From Lysobacter sp. (GTDB taxonomy: Bacteria > Pseudomonadota > Gammaproteobacteria > Xanthomonadales > Xanthomonadaceae): a DNA stretch of 20,649 nt. A program made the translations under genes and the position numbers. Positions 15,617 through 20,649 of the stretch are shown piece after piece. The stretch covers positions 1 to 20,649 of the forward strand of contig JASLDW010000096.1 in NCBI GenBank assembly GCA_030151365.1, given 5' to 3'. Below the pieces are notes generated by a model. It ran no database searches. It was not told where the DNA came from and worked only from the letters and a program-made list of their open reading frames with translations. The stretch's first letter is position 1; each line of letters opens with the position of its first letter.

Positions 15617-16093
15617 CTAGCGTCGTCCGCGATCCAGCGTCGCCAGCAATGCATGTACCGGCCCCCACAGCAACGCGCCAACCACCGCCGCGCCGAGGCT
15701 CGGCCACGAATGCTGCGGCTGTCCGAGGAAGGCATGGATGATCGCGGTGACGATCCAGTCGTTCGCCAGCAAGGCGGCGATCGCCAGGACCTGCTGCCAG
15801 ATCGGGTAGAAGCGCAGGCGCGAACGGAAGCGGTCAAGCAGGAAGGCGATCACCACCAGCCGCAAGGCGTATTCGCCGATCAAACTGCCCTGCACCACGT
15901 CGACCAGCAAGCCGACGAAGAAGGCGATGCCGAGACCTGTGTCGTCGCCGTGTTCGAGCACCCAGTAGGCGAGCACCAGCGCCATCCAGAACGGCCGGAA
16001 CGGCGCGATCGCATCGGGCAGCGGCAGCAAGGCCAGCAGCAACGCCGCGAGGATGCTGCCGGCCTGCAGCAGGCGGGTGCGCCGGCGCATCAT
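15617..16093 (-). CDS. mreD: Rod shape-determining membrane protein MreD
   Basis: A 158-residue inner-membrane protein with about five hydrophobic segments, the usual MreD size (E. coli 162). It bridges MreC and the RodA-PBP2 pair in the elongasome. Family-like stretches are PFRPFWMALVLAYWVLE (31-48), GIAFFVGLLVDVVQGSLIGE (54-73) with the conserved G-L-x-x-D-x-x-x-G core, and RFYPIWQQVL. The ATG overlaps the mreC stop by four bases (ATGA), with GGAGG seven bases ahead inside mreC, one of the best ribosome sites in the cluster. An adjacent second ATG could also serve. Confidence 0.95.
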   Translation of the reverse strand: MMRRRTRLLQAGSILAALLLALLPLPDAIAPFRPFWMALVLAYWVLEHGDDTGLGIAFFVGLLVDVVQGSLIGEYALRLVVIAFLLDRFRSRLRFYPIWQQVLAIAALLANDWIVTAIIHAFLGQPQHSWPSLGAAVVGALLWGPVHALLATLDRGRR

Positions 16094-17037
16094 GGCGCAT
16101 CCTCCACCGGTTCCATGCCGCTCTGCGATTTCCTGGCCTTGGCCTTGTCGTGCGCGGGCTTGGTGTCGCGTTCCGGCAACTGCACCGGCTTGAACACCGG
16201 CGCGGTCGGCAGCGTGCGCAGCAACAGCACTTCATGGCCGCGATCGGGCTGCGCCGCCGGCGTGAGATCGGCTTCGAGGAAGGCGCGGCTGTCGTCTAGC
16301 TTCAGCTTGGCGATGGTGCCGACGGGGAAGCCCGCGGGGAAGCGCCCGCCGAGGCCCGACGTCTGCACGCGGTCCCCGACCTTGATGTCGGCCGAACGCG
16401 GGATGTTGCCCAGCACCAGGCGGTTGCCGCGTCCGTAGACGACCAGGCGGATGCCGGTGCGCACCACTTCCACCGGAATGGCATGGTCGGGATCGGTGAC
16501 CAGCAGCACCGTCGAGGTGATCGGCTGCACCGAGGTGACCTGGCCGAGGATGCCGCCGCCATCGATCACCACCTGGCCGACGTGCACGCCCTGGTTGGAA
16601 CCGGCGTCGAGCACCAACCGCTGGTGGGTGGGGTCGAGGTCGATGTCGAGGATCGGCGCCAGCTGCACGTCGAGGCGACCGCGCTGCGCCGCGCCCAGCA
16701 GGCTGCGCAGGCGTTCGTTCTCGGCCTGTTCCGCCTGCAGTCGCGCCATGCGCGCGCCGGCCACCGCCACCGCATTGCGCAGGTCGGCGTTGTCCTTGAT
16801 CAGCTGCGAGCGGGTGACCGCGCTGTTGCGCATCTCCACCCCGATGCGGCCGGGCAGTCCGGCCAGCTTCCACACCGGCTGCGCCACCAGTTCAAGCGAG
16901 GCGTGCACCCGTTGCATGAGCCCGCCGTGGCGATCGAACGCCATCAGCACGATGCAGGCCGCCAGATAGGCGAGCAGGCGCAGCGTGTCCGCGATGCTTT
17001 CGGCACGGGGCGCGGTGGGACCGGAATAGGAGGACAC
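16090..17037 (-). CDS. mreC: Rod shape-determining protein MreC
   Basis: A 315-residue bitopic inner-membrane protein that activates PBP2 in the elongasome. A short cytoplasmic start is followed by one membrane helix (about 19-33), a coiled coil (about 72-115, ending AEQAENERLRSLLG) and the two beta-barrel MreC core (about 120-275; VGQVVIDGGGILGQVTSV, then VGDRVQTSGLGGRFPAGFPV). The charged lysine/glutamate-rich tail (285-315) is variable. The start is GTG (17037-17035), with no clear Shine-Dalgarno, 85 bases after mreB. No later start keeps the membrane helix. The weak start and the hairpin in the preceding gap could keep MreC far below MreB levels. Confidence 0.95.
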   Translation of the reverse strand: MSSYSGPTAPRAESIADTLRLLAYLAACIVLMAFDRHGGLMQRVHASLELVAQPVWKLAGLPGRIGVEMRNSAVTRSQLIKDNADLRNAVAVAGARMARLQAEQAENERLRSLLGAAQRGRLDVQLAPILDIDLDPTHQRLVLDAGSNQGVHVGQVVIDGGGILGQVTSVQPITSTVLLVTDPDHAIPVEVVRTGIRLVVYGRGNRLVLGNIPRSADIKVGDRVQTSGLGGRFPAGFPVGTIAKLKLDDSRAFLEADLTPAAQPDRGHEVLLLRTLPTAPVFKPVQLPERDTKPAHDKAKARKSQSGMEPVEDAP

Positions 17038-17088
17038 GGTGGGAGGGTCGCGTCAGTCTGCGGTGGTGCCCCGCTGGGAGGCGATGGA

Positions 17089-17108
17089 GGCGCCGCGGTC
17101 GCGGCGCC
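17089..17108. other. Perfect 8-bp GC hairpin between mreB and mreC
   Basis: GGCGCCGC-GGTC-GCGGCGCC forms an all-G/C stem with a four-base loop, 14 bases past the mreB stop and 51 before the mreC start. No T-run follows on the minus strand, so it is not a classical terminator. It may pause polymerase, block 3' exonucleases or mark an mRNA processing point that separates abundant mreB message from mreCD. Confidence 0.5.
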
Positions 17109-17122
17109 CGGCGACACGTCGA

Positions 17123-18169
17123 TCAGTTGCCGGCGAAGAACTCGTTGCCGTGGGCGTCGAGCAGTTCCAGCGCGCGGCCGCCGCCACGCGCCACGCAGGT
17201 CAGCGGATCGTCCGCCACCTGCACGTGCAGGCCGGTTTCCTCGCTCAGCAGGCGGTCGAGGTCACGCAGCAGCGCGCCACCGCCGGTCAGCACGATGCCG
17301 CGCTCGGCGACGTCCGCGCACAGCTCCGGCGGCGTCTGCTCCAGCGCCTGCTTGACGCCAGCGACGATCGCCGCCAACGGCTCGCGCAGGGCTTCCAGCA
17401 CCTCGTTGGAGCTGATGGTCAGGACCTTGGGCACGCCCTCGGCGAGGTTGCGCCCGGAGATTTCCATCGAGCGGGTGTGTTCCTGCGGATAGGCGCAGCC
17501 GATCTCGATCTTGATGCGCTCGGCGGTGGCTTCGCCGATCAGCATGCCGTGGTGGCGACGCACGTAATTGATGATGGCTTCGTCGAAGCGGTCGCCGCCG
17601 ACGCGGATCGACTGGGCATAGACGATGCCGTTCAGGGCGATGACCGCCACTTCCGAGGTGCCGCCGCCGATGTCGATGACCATCGAACCGCGCGCCTCGG
17701 TCACCGGCATGCCGGCCCCGATCGCCGCCGCCATCGGCTCCTCGATCAGCGAGACATCGCGGGCGCCGGCTTCCAGCGCCGACTCCTTGATGGCGCGCTG
17801 TTCCACCTGGGTCGAGCCGCAGGGCACGCAGATCAGCACGCGCGGGCTCGGGCGCAGGAAGCGCGACTTGTGGACCTTGCGGATGAAGTGCTTGAGCATT
17901 TCTTCCGTGTAGGTGAAATCGGCGATCACGCCGTCCTTCATCGGGCGGATGGTGGTCAGGTTGCCGGGGGTGCGGCCGAGCATCTGCTTGGCGTCGCTTC
18001 CGACCGCCGCCACCGAGCGGGCCTGGCCCGAGGTCCGGTCCTGGCGCACGGCCACCACCGACGGCTCGTTCAGCACGATTCCCTGCCCGCGGACGTAGAT
18101 CAGGGTGTTGGCCGTCCCCAGGTCGATGGAGAGGTCGTTGGAGAACATGCCGCGGAGCTTTTTGAACAT
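17123..18169 (-). CDS. mreB: Rod shape-determining actin homologue MreB
   Basis: A 348-residue cytoplasmic actin-like ATPase (E. coli 347) that forms membrane-bound filaments guiding the elongasome. Nucleotide-pocket motifs are complete: phosphate loop 1 D16-LGTANT, the catalytic-region E143 in IEEPMAAAIGAG, phosphate loop 2 D166-IGGGTSEVAV and adenosine loop T295-GGGA. The amphipathic N-terminus MFKKLRGMFS is the membrane-targeting helix of Gram-negative MreB. It is first in the cluster. The 40 bases before its ATG are strikingly C-rich with no Shine-Dalgarno; the opposite strand there carries a G-quadruplex motif. The gene diverges from the nucleoside kinase gene. Confidence 0.97.
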   Translation of the reverse strand: MFKKLRGMFSNDLSIDLGTANTLIYVRGQGIVLNEPSVVAVRQDRTSGQARSVAAVGSDAKQMLGRTPGNLTTIRPMKDGVIADFTYTEEMLKHFIRKVHKSRFLRPSPRVLICVPCGSTQVEQRAIKESALEAGARDVSLIEEPMAAAIGAGMPVTEARGSMVIDIGGGTSEVAVIALNGIVYAQSIRVGGDRFDEAIINYVRRHHGMLIGEATAERIKIEIGCAYPQEHTRSMEISGRNLAEGVPKVLTISSNEVLEALREPLAAIVAGVKQALEQTPPELCADVAERGIVLTGGGALLRDLDRLLSEETGLHVQVADDPLTCVARGGGRALELLDAHGNEFFAGN

Positions 18170-18176
18170 CGAATCT

Positions 18177-18200
18177 GGGCCTGGGGGAGGGGGTCGGGGG
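18177..18200 (+). other. G-quadruplex motif upstream of mreB
   Basis: The plus strand holds four G-tracts, GGG (18177-18179), GGGGG (18183-18187), GGGGG (18189-18193) and GGGGG (18196-18200), separated by loops CCT, A and TC. This satisfies the standard G3+N1-7 rule with very short loops. It lies on the mreB template strand, 8-31 bases ahead of the ATG, so the mreB leader RNA would be C-rich. Folding is inferred. Confidence 0.5.
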
Positions 18201-18247
18201 AAGTCGGCAAGCCTACCAAAAATGCGGCCTCCACGTGTTCCCCAGGC
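18179..18247. repeat. Inverted repeat enclosing the mreB upstream region
   Basis: GCCTGGGG (18179-18186) and CCCCAGGC (18240-18247) are perfect 8-bp inverted copies 53 bases apart, and the left arm overlaps the G-quadruplex motif. If mreB transcription begins beyond 18247, its leader could close into this stem. The rest of the 158-bp gap (18170-18327) shows a TTGACG at 18254-18259 without a convincing -10 partner; I call no promoter. Confidence 0.35.
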
Positions 18248-18327
18248 GTTATTTGACGGGCGTTTCTTGGCCTCCCGCCCGCCGTCGGGTTACCCTTGCC
18301 CGGTTTACCGCAACCAACCAGCCCGAC

Positions 18328-19260
18328 ATGTCCGCACTGATCTGTGGTTCCCTCGCCTACGACACCATCATGGTGTTCCCGGACCAATTCAAGAACCACA
18401 TCCTCCCGGACAAGGTCCACATCCTCAACGTCTCGTTCCTGGTGCCGCGCATGCGCCGCGAATTCGGCGGTTGCGCCGGCAACATCGCCTACAACCTCAA
18501 GCTGCTCGGCTGCGCGCCGATCCCGATGGCGACGGTCGGCCAGGACTTCGCGCTCTATCGCGAACATTTCACCAAACTCGGCATCACGCTCGACCACGTG
18601 CGCGAACTGCCGGAAGCATGGACGCCGCAGGCCTTCATCACCACCGACCACGACAACAACCAGATCACCGCGTTCCATCCAGGCGCGATGATGGACAGCC
18701 ACCTCAACCACGTGCACGACGTCAAGGGCGTCACCATCGGCATCGTCGCGCCGGACGGTTACGAAGGCATGCTGCAGAACGCGCGCGAGTTCGCCGCGGC
18801 CGGCATCCCCTTCATCTTCGACCCCGGCCAGGCGATGCCGCTGTTCAACGGCGACGAGTTCCGCAACTTCATCGAGCAGGCCGACTACGTGATCACCAAC
18901 GATTACGAATCGAACCTGCTGCAGGAGCGCACCGGCTGGAGCGAGGCGGACATCGCCGGCAAGGTGAAGGCCTTCATCATCACGCGCGGCCCGAAGGGCT
19001 GCGACATCCTCGCCGATGGACAGACCATCCACGTGCCGCAGGCCCAGGAACAGTCGGTGGTCGACCCGACCGGTTGCGGCGACGCCTTCCGCGCCGGCCT
19101 GATCTACGGCATCGAGAACGGCCACGACTGGCTGACCATCGGCCGCATCGGCAACCTGATGGGCGCGCTCAAGGTGAGCCACCACGGCACCCAGAACCAG
19201 CGCTTCACCTTCGATGAATTCAACGCGGAGTTCGAGCGCCAGTTCGGCCGCAGGCTGTAA
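18328..19260 (+). CDS. PfkB-family nucleoside (adenosine-type) kinase
   Basis: A 310-residue cytosolic sugar/nucleoside kinase of the ribokinase fold. The first PfkB signature is FGGCAGNIAYNLKLLG (46-61) and the second is D246-PTGCGDAFRAGLIYG, with catalytic base D252. The N-terminus (SALICGSLAYDTIMVF) and the DNNQITAFHPGAMM stretch (109-122) closely follow, from memory, a Burkholderia thailandensis enzyme described as a broad nucleoside kinase, so phosphorylation of adenosine or other nucleosides is more likely than fructose or ribose phosphorylation. The oxyanion-hole motif reads GCGD rather than the usual GAGD, as in that enzyme group. No Shine-Dalgarno precedes the ATG. It is divergent from mreB and converges on the lipoprotein gene after a 55-base gap that holds only a small CGCTG-TCT-CAGCG hairpin (19267-19279). 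Confidence 0.88.
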   Translation: MSALICGSLAYDTIMVFPDQFKNHILPDKVHILNVSFLVPRMRREFGGCAGNIAYNLKLLGCAPIPMATVGQDFALYREHFTKLGITLDHVRELPEAWTPQAFITTDHDNNQITAFHPGAMMDSHLNHVHDVKGVTIGIVAPDGYEGMLQNAREFAAAGIPFIFDPGQAMPLFNGDEFRNFIEQADYVITNDYESNLLQERTGWSEADIAGKVKAFIITRGPKGCDILADGQTIHVPQAQEQSVVDPTGCGDAFRAGLIYGIENGHDWLTIGRIGNLMGALKVSHHGTQNQRFTFDEFNAEFERQFGRRL

Positions 19261-19315
19261 AGCACGCGCTGTCTCAGCGGGCAGCCACTGAAAAGGCGCT
19301 CAGCCGGGCGATGCT

Positions 19316-20056
19316 TTACTGCCCCGCGCTCCACGCCTTCGGCATCCGGTCCGCGTTCAAGCCGGCGACTTCGAATTCGCCGGTCTGCTTCGGGCCGCCC
19401 TTCACCGGGATCTCGATCGCCAGCGCCTTGTGGTGCTGGATGGCACGCCACAGCGCGCGATCGGGATTGATGAACATCGAGATCGCTTCCTTGGTATCGG
19501 GGCGCAGGCCGTCGAGCATCTTCGTCGTGCCGTCGACCGTCACCTTGACCTTGCAGCCCTTGTAGCAATCGATGTCGCCGCGCGACAGCACGATATACGT
19601 GCTGCGCTTCCATTCCGGATGGTCGCGGAAGATCAGCTGCACGTGCGACACGCCGCCGTCGATGGCGATTTCGTTCTTCGAAATGATCGCCGCGCTGATC
19701 TGCTGGCCCTTGCCTTCGGGATTGGTCTGGTAATCCCAGAGCGAACGCACGCGATCGTCCTCGCGACGCGCATCCGACTTCGATTTGATCTCGTCGTAAT
19801 GCGCCATCGCCTCGGCTTCCGCCTTCGTGCCCGCGTGCTCCTGGTGCAACTCGTCGGCTTTCAGGCGCGCGCGTCCCCAGTCGCCGGCCGTGTAGGCGCT
19901 CTGGAAATCCGCGAGGATCGGCGCGGCGTCCTGCTCGCGTTGCGCCGCGTCGGCCTGCGCCTTGGCGGGCGCATCGCCCTGCCCGCACGCCGACAGCGCG
20001 AGGGCAAGCGCAACCGCGACGGGTACGGAAAAAGTGCGCGAATGACGCTGCAACAT
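19316..20056 (-). CDS. Uncharacterised lipoprotein coupled to M1 aminopeptidase
   Basis: A 246-residue protein with a lipoprotein signal peptide (lipobox L21-S22-A23-C24, then G25; outer membrane expected). Residues 30-100 are charged and alanine-rich, probably helical. Residues 104-245 look like a beta-rich domain that opens RSLWDYQTNPEGKGQQISAA, continues VSHVQLIFRDHPEWKRSTYI and contains a C164-x3-C168 pair (DIDCYKGCKVKVTVDG) that could form a disulfide, ending with a WRAIQHHKALAIEIPVKGG segment. I do not recognise a named family. The W-x-Y ... C-x-x-x-C-x-V-x-V-x-D layout recalls small periplasmic proteins of unknown role, but that is only a resemblance. The ATG shares one base with the stop of the upstream peptidase gene (TGATG), so the two are probably co-translated. 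Confidence 0.8.
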   Translation of the reverse strand: MLQRHSRTFSVPVAVALALALSACGQGDAPAKAQADAAQREQDAAPILADFQSAYTAGDWGRARLKADELHQEHAGTKAEAEAMAHYDEIKSKSDARREDDRVRSLWDYQTNPEGKGQQISAAIISKNEIAIDGGVSHVQLIFRDHPEWKRSTYIVLSRGDIDCYKGCKVKVTVDGTTKMLDGLRPDTKEAISMFINPDRALWRAIQHHKALAIEIPVKGGPKQTGEFEVAGLNADRMPKAWSAGQ

Positions 20057-20649
20057 CACTTCGCCTTGTCCTTCAGCGCCGCCGACTTGTCGGCCTTGTC
20101 GATCAGGTCCTGCACGCTGCCGGTGGTGATCGGGTGGTACGACGGCTTGGCGCGCGCGAACACTTCCTTGGCGAACGCGAGGCCGTCCGGCGTCTTCACC
20201 AGCTCGGCATAGGTCGGCATGATCAGCTTGCGGCGACCGACGCGTTCGATGAACTTGCCGAGTTCCATGCGCGCTTCGACATAGCCGCTGCGCACCGTGA
20301 GCGGATACCAGCGCATCGCGATCTCGCCGTTGGGCGTGCCGGTGAAGTGGTAGGCGTCGTCCAGCGCCTTGAGCTGCTCGGTCTTGAGCGTCGGCGGCAG
20401 GCCTTCGAGGAAGTGCACCCATTCCTGCGTGCTGTACTTGGCGGTGACGGCCTTGGACGGCAGGATTCCACCGTCGAGCCAGGTCTTGAGCGAGGCGTCG
20501 ACAGCGTCGAACTTCTTGGAATCGGTCTTCGGCGCGTCGTCGGGGATGCCCGGCTCGTAGATCCACTTCTCGACTTCGGCCATCGATACCTTGCCCGGGT
20601 ACTTGTCGACCAGGTTGGCCTTGAGGTAATCGAGCATCTGCCTGGTCGT
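20056..20649 (-). CDS. M1-family aminopeptidase (LTA4 hydrolase-like), C-terminal part
   Basis: The last roughly 197 residues of a zinc metallopeptidase; the frame is open to the right edge, so its start and the HExxH zinc site lie outside. The fragment is the all-helical leukotriene A4 hydrolase C-terminal domain: WVHFLEGLPPTLKTEQLKAL, a GEIAMRWYPLTVRSGYVEAR helix pair, and GRRKLIMPTYAEL ending in SYHPITTGSVQDL. The GRRK matches the GRMK of human LTA4 hydrolase, whose arginine and lysine bind the substrate carboxylate, consistent with aminopeptidase function. Bacterial homologues are often periplasmic, but localisation cannot be judged here. The stop overlaps the start of the lipoprotein gene by one base. 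An internal ATG at 20637 is not the true start. Confidence 0.88.
   Translation of the reverse strand, partial: TTRQMLDYLKANLVDKYPGKVSMAEVEKWIYEPGIPDDAPKTDSKKFDAVDASLKTWLDGGILPSKAVTAKYSTQEWVHFLEGLPPTLKTEQLKALDDAYHFTGTPNGEIAMRWYPLTVRSGYVEARMELGKFIERVGRRKLIMPTYAELVKTPDGLAFAKEVFARAKPSYHPITTGSVQDLIDKADKSAALKDKAK

Noticed and set aside
13893..15620. Long plus-strand frames (575 and 458 codons) opposite mrdA and rodA.
   Set aside because: Composition is typical of antisense frames in high-GC genes; the minus-strand proteins carry every expected active-site motif.
18100..19185. A 361-codon minus-strand frame opposite the nucleoside kinase.
   Set aside because: It is an antisense shadow; the kinase on the plus strand has both PfkB signatures and its frame ends cleanly.
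1..20649. Search for defence systems, toxin-antitoxin pairs, phage or transposon genes, CRISPR repeats, tRNA or rRNA.
   Set aside because: I saw no such protein motifs, terminal repeats, regular repeat-spacer pattern or conserved RNA sequence; every gap is under 165 bases.

Overview
The window is high-GC bacterial chromosome carrying almost only housekeeping genes. Protein-level resemblance (LipA, LipB, PepQ, MreC, PBP2, the nucleoside kinase) and gene order point to a gammaproteobacterium of the Lysobacterales (Xanthomonadaceae/Lysobacteraceae, such as Lysobacter, Luteimonas or Xanthomonas). This placement rests on recalled family sequences, not on a search. I see no rRNA, tRNA, insertion sequence, phage gene or CRISPR array, and no sign of recent transfer.

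Layout. (1) 2-1698, plus strand: the end of Xaa-Pro dipeptidase pepQ, overlapping a small DUF4431-like lipoprotein gene. (2) 1746-4123: two EamA-family exporters (RarD-type and YedA-type, minus strand, coupled) divergent from an Lrp/AsnC-type regulator, with a 13-bp palindrome touching the regulator's start codon. (3) 4133-6328, minus: the periplasmic processing protease Prc. (4) 6489-18169, minus: a nearly unbroken envelope cluster, read in transcription order as mreB-mreC-mreD-mrdA(PBP2)-rodA-mltB-rlpA-dacC-ybeD(DUF493)-lipB-lipA. (5) 18328-19260, plus: a PfkB-type nucleoside kinase, divergent from mreB. (6) 19316-20649, minus: an unknown lipoprotein translationally coupled to the C-terminal part of an M1 aminopeptidase that runs off the right edge.

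The large minus-strand cluster holds the elongasome (MreBCD scaffold, RodA glycosyltransferase, PBP2 transpeptidase), followed by wall-trimming enzymes (MltB, RlpA, DacC), then lipoate biosynthesis (LipB, LipA). Prc, whose known substrates in other bacteria include wall enzymes, comes next on the same strand. Many junctions are stop/start overlaps (mreC/mreD, mrdA/rodA, mltB/rlpA, ybeD/lipB), so translation is probably coupled. Three structures may break the cluster into expression units: a perfect 8-bp GC hairpin after mreB, a hairpin plus T4 after rlpA, and a dyad upstream of ybeD.

I found no new multi-gene system. The most unusual signals are non-coding: a four-tract G-quadruplex motif 8 bases upstream of mreB, nested in a long-range inverted repeat; the regulator palindrome in the exporter/Lrp intergenic region; and the hairpins inside the envelope cluster. 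There is no gene-free stretch over 300 bases. The longest gaps are 6329-6488, 8486-8646 and 18170-18327, each described below.
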